From positions 24,608 to 88,607 of the forward strand of contig CADBBB010000005.1 of the NCBI GenBank assembly GCA_902792795.1: a stretch of 64,000 nucleotides of DNA, given 5' to 3'. Made by a program: the position numbers and the translations under genes. Source of the stretch: an uncultured Spirochaetaceae bacterium. GTDB taxonomy: Bacteria > Spirochaetota > Spirochaetia > Treponematales > Treponemataceae. Positions within the stretch are counted from its first letter, which is position 1, and every line of letters begins with the position of its first letter. Shown piece by piece: positions 6,313 to 15,279 of this stretch. Under the pieces are notes generated by a model. The model was not told the origin of the DNA. It saw only the letters and a program-made list of their open reading frames with translations, and ran no database searches.

Positions 6313-7335
6313 ATGAAAAAAAACTCGCTTCTATTCATTTTCGCCGCGTGTTTTCTTGAGTTTGCCTGCGTTTCAACGCGGCAGACTCAAGAATCTGTTT
6401 CCGCGCCAAAATGGATAACAGACAAAGGCCGCTTGGAGCTCTTTCCATCGTCATCTTATGTTTCCGCGCTTGCGCATGGGGACACTGCGCAAGCGTGCAG
6501 GGAAAAGGCTGTGGCGGAAATTTCGGAATACATAAAAGCTTCAGTGTCTTCTTCGTCCGCCGCTGCTTATTTTTACAAACAATCTGACAACGTTTTTTCA
6601 GAAAACCAAAATCTGCGCCAGAAAATTCAAGTTTTTTCAAACAATGATTTGTATCAACTTGAATACACGAATCCTTATTACGAAACGGACAGGGCGCAAT
6701 ATGTCTGTGTGGCTTATATAAACCGTGAATGGGCCTTTGATTTTGTCCGGCCAAAATTGGACGCTGCAAAAAATCAATTCGCCAAAAACTATAACGAAGC
6801 CTTAAAAAAACAATCCTTGCTTGACAAAATCATCGGAATAAAGCGCGCGCAAAAAATTTTGCCAGTTTTTTACGAAGTTTGGGATTTTGCGCGAGCAATA
6901 TTGCCAGAAAAAGCTAGGGTTTATGAAGAAGTTGATTTTCTTGCAAATGAATCATTGCATAAAGTCAAAGAACTAAGTTCTTCTGTTTTGATAAGAATCG
7001 AGGACATTGGAAACACTGACTTATTGGAAAAATCTGGCGTTGTCGCGGAGCTTTCAAACCAATTCAAAAAGATAGGCTTTGTCGTAAGCGATTCTAAAAA
7101 CGCCAATTGCTCCGCGCTTGTTGAAGCAAAAGCCCCTATAAATGAACGCGACGGAATATTTGAAACATACCCAGAAATTTATATAAAGATAATGGAACAT
7201 GAAATAGAAAAGATTTCTTCCGCAAAATCATTGGACAGAGTCTCGGCTTTAAACAAAGACACATTTATAGCGCGAATATACCTGGCTTTGAAAAATGAAG
7301 TAAAAACGCTTATTGAAGATGAATTTTTCAACTAA
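6313..7335 (+). CDS. LPP20 family lipoprotein
   Basis: 340 residues. The signal peptide ends FACVS (lipobox Cys at about residue 19). APKWITDKGRLELFPSSSYV and DTAQACREKAVAEISEYIKA form the typical LPP20 start: W-I motif, Gly/Ser strand, then Ala-rich helix. The following segment ends in a beta strand containing YVCVAYINREWAFDF. The C-terminal half (about 165-340) is not recognised. It lies 23 nt after the previous lipoprotein gene and 15 nt before the CsgG-like gene, so co-transcription is likely. Confidence 0.72.
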   Translation: MKKNSLLFIFAACFLEFACVSTRQTQESVSAPKWITDKGRLELFPSSSYVSALAHGDTAQACREKAVAEISEYIKASVSSSSAAAYFYKQSDNVFSENQNLRQKIQVFSNNDLYQLEYTNPYYETDRAQYVCVAYINREWAFDFVRPKLDAAKNQFAKNYNEALKKQSLLDKIIGIKRAQKILPVFYEVWDFARAILPEKARVYEEVDFLANESLHKVKELSSSVLIRIEDIGNTDLLEKSGVVAELSNQFKKIGFVVSDSKNANCSALVEAKAPINERDGIFETYPEIYIKIMEHEIEKISSAKSLDRVSALNKDTFIARIYLALKNEVKTLIEDEFFN

Positions 7336-7350
7336 AAAAAAGGAGTTCGT

Positions 7351-8907
7351 ATGAAAAAGATTTTTTCAATTCTCTTATTGCAGGTTTTTGTTTTGGGATT
7401 TATCTTTGCCGCTTCAATCAATTCCAAGCAAGGATACAAAGGATTAGCTTGGGGTTCTAGCATAAACGATGCAAAAAAGGCAGGCTATAAACTAATCCAA
7501 ATCAGCGCAGCCACCGACTTATATTTGGAGCCTGTTGAAACATACAAAGCGACTGTTAATGACAAAAGTGTTTCAACGCTTCAATTACATTATTACAACG
7601 GAAAGCTTTTTCATGCCATAGAAACATTGTCTTCAACTGATTTTAGCCTTCAAAAACTGGAAAGCCGCTATGGCAGTTTTAACAAACAAGAAATTTACAT
7701 GGCGGGGCAACAATATACAAACGCCAAGCGTGAAAATGACGGCTCGGTTTCAGACCTGTCAATCATCATATCTAATTCTTCTGGAAAAATTATCGCCAAA
7801 CTGTATGATTGGAATATTTATAAAAAGATTTCCGTTGCTGGACAAAAACTGTCGCAAGGACAAAAAACAAAAAGTTCAACTCCAATCGTGGCAAGGTTGC
7901 AAAATCTAGCAGACGAAATAGTGACTGATATGGTTGAAGAAAGAGGCGGAACTGACAAACCAACCCTTGCAATTTTGCCCCTCTCGACGGACTATGGTAA
8001 TATATATGTTGAAGACTATGTAGTTGACTCTCTTGCAGAAGCAATCCATAATACCGACAAGATTAGGCTATATGAACGCTCGCATTTGGAAAGGGTTTTA
8101 GCGGAACTGAATTTTCAAGAAACAAAATATATTGATCAACGTGCGGCAAAACAAGTTGGCGATTTTGTCGGCGTTGATTATATTTGTTACGGAACTATAA
8201 AAGACACAGGAGAAAGGCTGATTGTTAAAGCTTGCGTCGTCACTGTAAAAACAGCCGAATTTTGCGCGATAAGAAGCGCGGACGTAATAAAAGATGAGTA
8301 TTTAAAAGGACAGCCTCAAAAAGCTGTTGGCTCAAGAAACACGGCGTTAAATGCCACGGTAGCAAAAAAGATGCCTGAAGACGCAAGCGCTCACGTAAAA
8401 AAAACAACAACGGCTTCAAACAGCGCATGGAAAGTGACGACATACAATGACGATTTTGGCGGAGCGAAAGTCTATGTCTTCACTGTAAACAGTTCAGATT
8501 CAAGGCTGTTGTTTATCAGATATCAAAAAGCTGACAATCTTGCCAATAGCAAGGTTGTTGCGGGCATTCATTGGACAGAACATGATGGTTGGGTTACAGG
8601 AACAAGATATGAAAGTAATGATGGAATCTATGATATAAAAGGTGTAAATGGTACTATTTCTGAACGTCTATCAGATATAAGCAAGTGCTTTTTAAATAGC
8701 TCAGAAAATAACTATTTCCTTTACACATGGAACCAAAAAAAAGGCGCTCGTTGGCTTGTAGATATTATACGAAAAAGCGACAGTGTAGCAGTTCGTCGTG
8801 ACGGTTTAAGTCGCAGATTCCAAACGGCAGGTTTGCTTGATAAAATGGCGGAATACGGAATTACCTGGGCAGAAATCAACACCGCCTTAACAAACGAAGA
8901 ATTTTAA
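7351..8907 (+). CDS. Exported protein with a CsgG/FlgO-like domain
   Basis: 518 residues with an N-terminal signal peptide (cleavage after about residue 20, FAAS). Three parts are seen. Residues about 25-135 start with GYKGLAWGSSINDAKKAGYK. Residues about 200-320 form a CsgG/FlgO/LpoB-like domain (PTLAILPLSTDYG, VVDSLAEAI, IRLYERSHLERVLAELNF, VGVDYICYGTIKDTGERL). The C-terminal 140 residues end MAEYGITWAEINTALTNEEF. The first and last parts are shared with the next gene, which lacks the middle domain. CsgG-like domains make or organise outer-membrane-associated oligomers. With two LPP20-like neighbours the set recalls FlgO/FlgP/FlgT of Vibrio, but there are no flagellar genes nearby. Confidence 0.72.
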   Translation: MKKIFSILLLQVFVLGFIFAASINSKQGYKGLAWGSSINDAKKAGYKLIQISAATDLYLEPVETYKATVNDKSVSTLQLHYYNGKLFHAIETLSSTDFSLQKLESRYGSFNKQEIYMAGQQYTNAKRENDGSVSDLSIIISNSSGKIIAKLYDWNIYKKISVAGQKLSQGQKTKSSTPIVARLQNLADEIVTDMVEERGGTDKPTLAILPLSTDYGNIYVEDYVVDSLAEAIHNTDKIRLYERSHLERVLAELNFQETKYIDQRAAKQVGDFVGVDYICYGTIKDTGERLIVKACVVTVKTAEFCAIRSADVIKDEYLKGQPQKAVGSRNTALNATVAKKMPEDASAHVKKTTTASNSAWKVTTYNDDFGGAKVYVFTVNSSDSRLLFIRYQKADNLANSKVVAGIHWTEHDGWVTGTRYESNDGIYDIKGVNGTISERLSDISKCFLNSSENNYFLYTWNQKKGARWLVDIIRKSDSVAVRRDGLSRRFQTAGLLDKMAEYGITWAEINTALTNEEF

Positions 8908-8921
8908 ATTGGTTTTAAAAT

Positions 8922-10040
8922 ATGAAAAAAATTATTTTCTTCATATTGGCTCTATTTGGCTTGTCACTTTTTTCCAGTTGCACATCTGCAATGTTGGTCA
9001 ATATGCTGGGACCGCAAACTGGATACGGCTTTTATTCTAATTTCTCAAACCCTCAATATGGATATGAAGGTTTTGCATGGGGAACAAGCCTCGAAAGCAT
9101 AAAAGAAAAAACTCACTGGAAGATATCAGGAAAAAATGGCAAATATTTTATAGGAACTTACACAAAGGGATGGGGCGCAAATTATCATGAAGAGTATTGG
9201 CCTCACGGCGGCAAGGATTTATATGTTGATAAAACCACATTGCATTTTAGAGAAGAAGGTTTTTACGACAAAGGAAAATATAATAGAACTTTGTCAATGC
9301 TATATGCCGCTGAAGACGAATACAAAAAGACTCCTTCGTTGGAGTTCCTTCACAAAAGATATGGAAAATTTTCAGAAGAAAACGTTGCAAAATTATATCA
9401 AAAATCCGAGGAAATAAAAATAGCCTACAGAAGTCATAAATATCTGAATGTAGGTAATTTTTATGACATGGAAATCCTAATCTATTATGACGGAAAGACA
9501 ACAGTAAAAATGTGTGATCCGTTTATGAAAAAAACCATATCAGAAAGAAATCCACTAAATAATTGGATTTGCTATGCGGCCTTAGATTCTAGCAGTTACT
9601 CTGCAATAGATTATTCTTCCAATAAAAGAATCAACTTCACCTTCCTAAATCAAAACAAAGACGGCAAATACCTCTTTGTCGGGTATTCAAAGGGGTATGA
9701 AAGTTCAAACATCTCTTATATTCGTTCCGGCATTTGCTGGGGAGACAATGCATCTGGTTATTATGATATAAAAGGTGACTCAAGTGTATTTTCAAAAAAA
9801 TTTTCAACAGAGAAATGGAGATGTTTCTACAATAATGAGAAATACACCTATACAAACATTGTAGGAGAAAGCGCAAGAGATATTCTCAGCATGTTTTTAA
9901 AAAGTGAAAAAATCATTGTCCGGCATAATAATATTGTTTCAGAATTTAATTGTAACGGAGAGAAATTAATGGAGAAATTCTCTGAATACGGCATCGATTG
10001 GAAAGAGATTGACGCCGCCTTATTAAACGAGGAATTTTGA
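8922..10040 (+). CDS. Lipoprotein paralogous to the ends of the CsgG-like protein
   Basis: 372 residues; lipobox FSSC (Cys at about residue 20). Residues about 48-65 (YGYEGFAWGTSLESIKEK) and the C-terminus (MEKFSEYGIDWKEIDAALLNEEF, split here as EYGIDWKEIDAALLNEEF) match the corresponding regions of the upstream gene, as do the central SGYYDIKGDSS segment and its surroundings. It therefore looks like the upstream protein without the CsgG-like domain, either through domain loss or because that domain was inserted in the other copy. It lies 14 nt after the upstream gene. Function not recognised. Confidence 0.7.
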   Translation: MKKIIFFILALFGLSLFSSCTSAMLVNMLGPQTGYGFYSNFSNPQYGYEGFAWGTSLESIKEKTHWKISGKNGKYFIGTYTKGWGANYHEEYWPHGGKDLYVDKTTLHFREEGFYDKGKYNRTLSMLYAAEDEYKKTPSLEFLHKRYGKFSEENVAKLYQKSEEIKIAYRSHKYLNVGNFYDMEILIYYDGKTTVKMCDPFMKKTISERNPLNNWICYAALDSSSYSAIDYSSNKRINFTFLNQNKDGKYLFVGYSKGYESSNISYIRSGICWGDNASGYYDIKGDSSVFSKKFSTEKWRCFYNNEKYTYTNIVGESARDILSMFLKSEKIIVRHNNIVSEFNCNGEKLMEKFSEYGIDWKEIDAALLNEEF

Positions 10041-10064
10041 ATTATTAAACAAACGAGGTTTAAA

Positions 10065-10757
10065 ATGAAAAAAGGCATAATGCTTTTTATGATTATTTTG
10101 GGCTCATTACGCTTCATTGCCGCGCAAGAAAATGATTCAAGGTTTTTAGATGTATTTCAAGAAGAAGATGAGATGATTTTGCGGCAAAATGAAAAGGACA
10201 CGCAAGAGAATGAAGAAAACGAACGGAAACAAGAAAAGATAAAAGAAAAAAAGAAACTAAATTTGAATTTGTTGTTGTATGGCGCGGCAGCGGCAAACAT
10301 ACCGATAAATTTTACCGTAGATTCTAAAACTAATCTAACAAACAAGACATTCCCCATTGGAGTTTCATTGCACTTTGCGAGCGCTGTGAGTTGCTTGACT
10401 CTAAAAGGAAACATAAATTGGGACTTCATCACATTCAGTGACAAAACGTCAATGATTTTTGGCGGTTCGATTTCCTTAGGACTAACCCCAATACACAATG
10501 AGTTTCTATTTTTAGGATTATACGGCACTGCATGGTTTGACAAAATCGAAGACTATATGTATATATCGTATGGACCAAGCGCGACAGTAATATTCAACCT
10601 TCCAAAGAATTTTGGCGTGTTCCTAAACTGTGACTTTATTTATAGAACAAAAGAAAAATACCAAGGCGATCTAGCAAATCCAGATAAACCGCGTTTTCTT
10701 AATTCGTGGAGAATATGTCCATCAATCGGAATTTCTTACAATATTATCAAAGGGTAA
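10065..10757 (+). CDS. Probable small outer-membrane beta-barrel protein
   Basis: 230 residues. A signal peptide (MKKGIMLFMIILGSLRFIAAQ) is followed by a strongly charged, coiled-coil-like segment (about 30-62, rich in E, K, Q). From about residue 65 there are alternating hydrophobic/polar strands (LNLLLYGAAAANIPINF, ISLGLTPIHNEFLFLGLYG, SYGPSATVIFNLP) typical of a beta-barrel, ending in ISYNIIKG. It is the last gene of the AT-rich exported-protein cluster. The N-terminal charged helix could bind peptidoglycan or a periplasmic partner. Specific function unknown. Confidence 0.6.
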   Translation: MKKGIMLFMIILGSLRFIAAQENDSRFLDVFQEEDEMILRQNEKDTQENEENERKQEKIKEKKKLNLNLLLYGAAAANIPINFTVDSKTNLTNKTFPIGVSLHFASAVSCLTLKGNINWDFITFSDKTSMIFGGSISLGLTPIHNEFLFLGLYGTAWFDKIEDYMYISYGPSATVIFNLPKNFGVFLNCDFIYRTKEKYQGDLANPDKPRFLNSWRICPSIGISYNIIKG

Positions 10758-10779
10758 AGAGTCTTCCAATCACCCCTTA

Positions 10780-10989
10780 TTAAAACTTAGCCCTGCCCTC
10801 TCTAACCATTGGCCCATAGACCCTAATGATTTTTTCCACCGCGGCCATATCGTTTTTCTTCATGGCCTTTTCGTCTTCCAAAAGTTGCATCAACATCTTA
10901 TTGGATTTGTCATAACCTTTTTGACCGTTTTGGCCAATCATAAAATTCATTATCTCACGCGCAAGTTCAATCTTGACAAAATCGTTCAT
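10780..10989 (-). CDS. Small conserved-looking protein downstream of the antiporter
   Basis: 69 residues, mostly helical (FVKIELAREIMNFMIGQNG, then MLMQLLEDEKAMKKNDMAAV). No signal peptide or membrane segment. It starts 14 nt after the antiporter stop with a purine-rich GAGAGA site before the ATG, so it is probably co-transcribed. No family was recognised. Confidence 0.55.
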   Translation of the reverse strand: MNDFVKIELAREIMNFMIGQNGQKGYDKSNKMLMQLLEDEKAMKKNDMAAVEKIIRVYGPMVREGRAKF

Positions 10990-11003
10990 TCTCTCTCGCG
11001 CCC

Positions 11004-12731
11004 TTATCCCAACTTCTCAATCTTTCTGTGCAGCTCAATAATGCGGGCGTGAACGTAATGGTCAAGCGCGGGCTTTTCCAAAACGCCCAAAAGCTCGTCG
11101 TTGTAGCCGACGATTGGAATCGCTTCCGTGTCGTAGTCGTCAAACAGCTTGTAGGCTTCCGGCAGCATCAGCTGCGGGGAACAAGTGACGGCAACAGGAT
11201 CCATTATGTCGGTGGCCAAAAGGTTTTCGGCCAGCTCGCCGATGGCAAGCGTTTCCTTTAAGTGCTCAAGAGAAATCACGCCTATCAACTTTCCGCCCTC
11301 GGACCTGACGGCGTAATTCAAATTGTTGTGGCGGGAGAAGGCGTCGAGTATTTCCTTAATCGTTTGGTTTTCCGCGACGATTGACGGCGACTCTTGCGAG
11401 CAAATTTTATCGTTGCCCCAGGTAACGTCGGCCACCTTAGTGTTTTTCTTAATGTCTTCCTCGGTGATGTTAAGGCCTACTTCTCCCGCCTTTGTCACTC
11501 CGTACTTTACGAAAATCGGGCCGACAAGCTGGACGATAAATGTCGTCGCCGTGATGATGAGCAAGATTTGCGGGCCAATCGAATCGGCAAAGTCGTTCCC
11601 CGCCGCGATTGAAAGTCCAATCGCAACTCCCGCCTGCGAAAGCAAGCAGCAGGGCAAGTATTTTCTTACCGTAGCCGGAGCCTTTGTAAGCCAAGCGCCA
11701 AGCATCGAGCCGATGGTCTTTCCAAACGAGCGGCCCAAAACGTAAACGATGGCCAAGACACCCAAGTAAGGCGTGATGATCCAAATGTCAAGCTTGGCTC
11801 CGACAAGAACGAAGAACAGAACGTAAACCGGCGGCGTGAATTTTTCGACCAACTTAAAAACCGGCCGCGTCTTTGCCGGCGCGAAGTTGACCATAAAAAA
11901 GCCCAGCGCCATCGCCGCCAAAATGTTGTCCAAGTTCAAAAAGAGAGCGCAGCCCGTGCACAAAAACAGGCTTCCCAGCGCGAACGAAAGTATGCGGCCG
12001 TCTTCGTTCATAATGTTTTTTATCATGAACATCAAAAGCGCTCCAAAAGCGCAGCCCAGCAAAATCGAGCCAAAAATGTCGCGGCCTATCATCAAAAGCT
12101 GCGCGCCAAGCGAGACCGAAGCTCCGTTTAAAAGCGGAGACGAAATTGAATTTGCGATCGCGTACAAAATCAAGGCAACTGCGTCGTCCATCGCGACAAT
12201 GCCGTAAACGATTGTCGTCAAAGGGCCGCGGGTCCTGTACTCAACCAAAACGTCAGTCGTGGCGGCTGGCGCGGTGGCGGAACAAATCGCTCCCAAAATC
12301 AAGCCCATCGCGACAGAAAGCGGCAAGTTTCCGGAGACAGTCAGCGAAATCGCGAAAATGATTCCGCCCACGATAAAAAAGGGCGTGATCGACTCAAAAA
12401 GCAAAATGCCCACAAACTGCTTTCCGTATTTTTTGATTACGTTAAGTTTTAGCTCCGCGCCAATCAAAAAGCCGATTAGCGAAAGCGAAACAGTGCTGAC
12501 GGGATTGAGCGAGGCGATGGTGGCCTTGCCCAAAAGCTGCAGGCCGCTTGAGCCGATTATGATTCCGATTACGATGTAGCCCACAACCTGCGGGATTTTG
12601 AGCTTTTTAAAAATACGGCCGCCAATGGCTCCAAAAAACATTATAATGCCCAAAAGCAAGACAATTTGAGTGGCTTGAAGAGAATAAAAATGCATCGCCT
12701 TTGGCAACAGGTCAGAAAATGGATCGTTCAT
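11004..12731 (-). CDS. Cation/proton antiporter (CPA2, Na_H_Exchanger) with C-terminal CBS pair
   Basis: Up to about 575 residues. Residues about 20-400 form a Na+/H+ exchanger-type membrane domain with around twelve hydrophobic segments (for example IVLLLGIIMFFGAIGGRIF, GYIVIGIIIGSSGLQLLG, LILGAICSATAPAATTDVL, with the TAPAATTD motif typical of the family). The cytoplasmic tail has two CBS motifs (NYAVRSEGGKLIGVISLEHL and TEAIPIVGYNDELLGVLEKP) that usually sense adenosine nucleotides. It would exchange Na+ or K+ for H+ at the inner membrane. A consensus promoter (TTGACA-N17-TATAAT) places transcription start at the ATG at 12731. An internal ATG at 12695 with AAAGG upstream is an alternative start. 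Confidence 0.85.
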   Translation of the reverse strand: MNDPFSDLLPKAMHFYSLQATQIVLLLGIIMFFGAIGGRIFKKLKIPQVVGYIVIGIIIGSSGLQLLGKATIASLNPVSTVSLSLIGFLIGAELKLNVIKKYGKQFVGILLFESITPFFIVGGIIFAISLTVSGNLPLSVAMGLILGAICSATAPAATTDVLVEYRTRGPLTTIVYGIVAMDDAVALILYAIANSISSPLLNGASVSLGAQLLMIGRDIFGSILLGCAFGALLMFMIKNIMNEDGRILSFALGSLFLCTGCALFLNLDNILAAMALGFFMVNFAPAKTRPVFKLVEKFTPPVYVLFFVLVGAKLDIWIITPYLGVLAIVYVLGRSFGKTIGSMLGAWLTKAPATVRKYLPCCLLSQAGVAIGLSIAAGNDFADSIGPQILLIITATTFIVQLVGPIFVKYGVTKAGEVGLNITEEDIKKNTKVADVTWGNDKICSQESPSIVAENQTIKEILDAFSRHNNLNYAVRSEGGKLIGVISLEHLKETLAIGELAENLLATDIMDPVAVTCSPQLMLPEAYKLFDDYDTEAIPIVGYNDELLGVLEKPALDHYVHARIIELHRKIEKLG

Positions 12732-12737
12732 GCCGCC

Positions 12738-12766
12738 ATTATAGCAATTTACATTTTTATTGTCAA
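12738..12766 (-). promoter_or_regulatory. Consensus promoter of the antiporter gene
   Basis: TTGACA (12766-12761), 17-nt spacer, TATAAT (12743-12738), then only 6 nt to the ATG at 12731. All twelve hexamer positions match consensus. The mRNA would be leaderless for that ATG, or would have a 36-nt leader for the ATG at 12695. Confidence 0.75.
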
Positions 12767-12782
12767 AGCACGGAAGAAAGAC

Positions 12783-13015
12783 AAAAAACGCTCCCAGTCG
12801 TCGTGCAGTCGGCGGAACCGCTAGATATCGTCGCTCCACACATTTTGCCCCTTGTAACTATTTACATCTGCCGCTAACGCGGCAGGGGCAAAATGAGTGT
12901 TTCCGCCAACTGCTCGACTCCTTCGCGCGCTTTTCATCTTACCAGCCGCTTTCTCGTGTAATGCAACCATAGGCAGCGTCCGGAAGGACGCGGCGGAACC
13001 GCTCGAAAATACAGT
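12783..13015. repeat. Nested inverted-repeat intergenic element, copy 2
   Basis: No gene is visible between 12744 and 13047. Bases 12791-12930 align closely with 35072-35210: both have CTCCCAG, CCGCT-GATATCGTCGCT, TTGCCCCTTGTAACTATTTAC and TTTCCGCCAAC in the same order. ATTTTGCCCC (12842-12851) pairs with GGGGCAAAAT (12885-12894), enclosing a second hairpin, TGCCGC-TAAC-GCGGCA. The motif GGCGGAACCGCT recurs at 12811 and 12992. A hairpin, GCGTCC-GGAA-GGACGC, follows at 12977-12992. Confidence 0.7.
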
Positions 13016-13047
13016 TAGGGTCTTGCCAACAAAAGCACGAGCGGAGC

Positions 13048-15279
13048 TTACATCAACTCGTTCACGATGTCGCACGGGTTCTTGCCGTCGTAAAGCCAGG
13101 CGTACATGGCGGCGGCGCTGACAACGCGGCGGCCGTAGTCGCGGGTTTCGGCAAAAGGAAGGGTTTCCAAAAACATGTCGCTCCACAGGTCGCCGCGCTC
13201 GTTCAACTCAATCTTGCTGCTTCTAATCCAGCGGCGGACGACGGTGATTCCCGCGTTGTAGGCAAAGAGCGCCAGCACGCCGGAATTGTCCAGGCGCTTT
13301 TTCATCGTGGAATAATAGTAAGTTCCAAAGCGAATGTTTGTGGCAGGGTCAAGCAAATTGTAGTCCTGGACCTTAAGGCGCCTGGCGCAGTCCGCCGCTG
13401 TGCTTTCCATCAATTGCGTAAGGCCAATCGCGCCGGCGTGGCTTTGAACGCGCGGCTCAAAAAAACTTTCCGTCCTAACAAGAGCGAACATCAAATAATC
13501 GTCAACTTCAAATTCCTTTGCCGCCGCTTTTATCGGAGCCAAAAAATTTTGGGGATACAAAAGCTCAAAGGCCGCGCGGCTTATTTGAACGCCTTCCAAG
13601 TTGGCGGAGCGGGCAATCATTCTCAGGCTTTTGGAATAATAGTCGTTTGATTCTTTTACCATGCGTCGCAAAAAATCGGACAAGCGGACTACAGTGTCCA
13701 AGTCTATCATAAACTTGTCTTTGTCAAAAAAGTATTTCCATTCGTCGTAAATCAGCTCGCCAAGGCCAAAGTCCGCGTAGCCCAAAAGCAGCTTGCGCGC
13801 GGATTCCGCTTCCAGGGGCGGCGCTTTTTTGGTCTTGCTTCCAATCTCAGTTATGGACGCGTTCTTAGTCTTGCTTCCAATCTCAGTCGCGGCGTCCTTG
13901 GTCTTGACATCAGCTCCGTTCACGGCGCTTCCAAAAAACATTTTGCCAACCTGCTCCGGCGAATAGCCCAATTCCTTTGCGGCCAAAAGCTTGTAGTAAA
14001 CAAGTGACCCCGGATAAGATTCAGCCGCCAAACGGTAGTAACTCTCAATTTTGTTTTTGTCAATGCCGCTCATTTGGCTTTCCATAACGCGAGCGGCAAG
14101 ATACGCGTACTTTGAAACAGTCGCTTGGCTCGCGTTGTCCTTAATCGACAAAAAAACTTTTTCAAACAATTCCCACTTTCCGCCGCTAAAGAGAAGGACA
14201 GAAAGCGAGTCAAAAAAATCGTCAAAGTATTCTTTTTGGCAAAATTGCGGCGCGTATTTTTGCAAGCCTTCCACAGCCTCTTCCGTGGAAATTTTCAGGC
14301 AGGACTGCAAGTAATACCAAAGCGCTTGGTCGCGCTCGCCGTCGTCGCCGGCAAAAGCAAGGGCGGCCTCAAACTGCTTTAGGGCGCGGCGGCGGTAGTT
14401 GTCGTTCTTGTTGTAAAGCAAGCCCGAATAAATCATCGCGTAATACTTTATTTTTTTATCGACCAAATCGCCGCGCGCCAAATCGTCAAACCATTTGGCG
14501 TTCTTTATGTCCTCGTTGTTGCCGTAAACGCAGGCTCGGCCCATGTCGGCCGCAAGCTGCCAAGTCAGCGGAACTCGCGCCAGTTCAATCGTGAGCGCGC
14601 GAATTCCTTCCAACATTTCAAAGGCCGCGTTGTAGTTTCCACGATAAATGGCGATTCTAAATTGCAGAACAAAATCCTTGTTGGCGGCAAAGTCCGAAAA
14701 CTGCGGCCTCTCTTCGTCCGCGCCGGTGATTATCTCTTCCAACTCGTCGCGCGCGTTTTGCTTGTAAAACTCGTAGTGAACGTCGCTCACCCGGCGCGAG
14801 GCGAACCAATCGTAAACGGCTTGGTCAAAACGCGAGTCGTTTTTTTTTGCCAACGCCTGCAAACGCAAGGCGGCCAAAGAATTGTCGCAAACGGAAAGGT
14901 CAACGCGCTCGGTGGCCTCAATCACGCGCGCCCATTCTTTGTCGGCCATATATTCCTTACAAACAAAAAGCCTCGCGTCGTCATCGTCATATTTTTTTAG
15001 ATAGTCGGCGCATTTTTTTATTCGTTCCTGAACATCGCCAAGCAAACAAAGTTGGCGCATGGAACGGCGCGCGGCCCAATAGCTTGCCTTTTTGGAAGCG
15101 CGAAAAAAATATTTTTGGGCTTTTTCGGAATCGTTTTCTTTTAGCGCCAAGAGTCCGCTAAAATAATTCGCGTCCGCCCCGTAAAATTTATTCAGAGAAT
15201 TTTTTTCTTGGGAGCAGGCGGCGAACAGAGAGAAGAACGCGAGAGCGAACGCAATTTTTTTTGCGGAAGAAAACATCAC
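13048..15279 (-). CDS. Soluble lytic murein transglycosylase-like lipoprotein
   Basis: 743 residues. The signal peptide ends FAACS, so it is a lipoprotein. A long alpha-helical, TPR-like region (about 30-570) is followed by an SLT catalytic domain (about 585-720). That domain carries the catalytic Glu in FALVRTESFFEP, then SHAGAIGLTQLMESTA, NIRFGTYYYS and FAYNAGITVVRRW. The enzyme would cleave peptidoglycan glycan strands with formation of 1,6-anhydromuramic acid at the outer membrane's inner face. Around residues 463-485 there is a small tandem duplication, TEIGSKTKNA then TEIGSKTKKA. It overlaps the upstream LysM gene by 4 nt, so two cell-wall proteins are coupled. Confidence 0.85.
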   Translation of the reverse strand: MMFSSAKKIAFALAFFSLFAACSQEKNSLNKFYGADANYFSGLLALKENDSEKAQKYFFRASKKASYWAARRSMRQLCLLGDVQERIKKCADYLKKYDDDDARLFVCKEYMADKEWARVIEATERVDLSVCDNSLAALRLQALAKKNDSRFDQAVYDWFASRRVSDVHYEFYKQNARDELEEIITGADEERPQFSDFAANKDFVLQFRIAIYRGNYNAAFEMLEGIRALTIELARVPLTWQLAADMGRACVYGNNEDIKNAKWFDDLARGDLVDKKIKYYAMIYSGLLYNKNDNYRRRALKQFEAALAFAGDDGERDQALWYYLQSCLKISTEEAVEGLQKYAPQFCQKEYFDDFFDSLSVLLFSGGKWELFEKVFLSIKDNASQATVSKYAYLAARVMESQMSGIDKNKIESYYRLAAESYPGSLVYYKLLAAKELGYSPEQVGKMFFGSAVNGADVKTKDAATEIGSKTKNASITEIGSKTKKAPPLEAESARKLLLGYADFGLGELIYDEWKYFFDKDKFMIDLDTVVRLSDFLRRMVKESNDYYSKSLRMIARSANLEGVQISRAAFELLYPQNFLAPIKAAAKEFEVDDYLMFALVRTESFFEPRVQSHAGAIGLTQLMESTAADCARRLKVQDYNLLDPATNIRFGTYYYSTMKKRLDNSGVLALFAYNAGITVVRRWIRSSKIELNERGDLWSDMFLETLPFAETRDYGRRVVSAAAMYAWLYDGKNPCDIVNELM

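Noticed and set aside
7351..10757. Curli system
   Set aside because: A CsgG-like domain is present, but no CsgA/B-type amyloid repeats, CsgE or CsgF-like genes are near.
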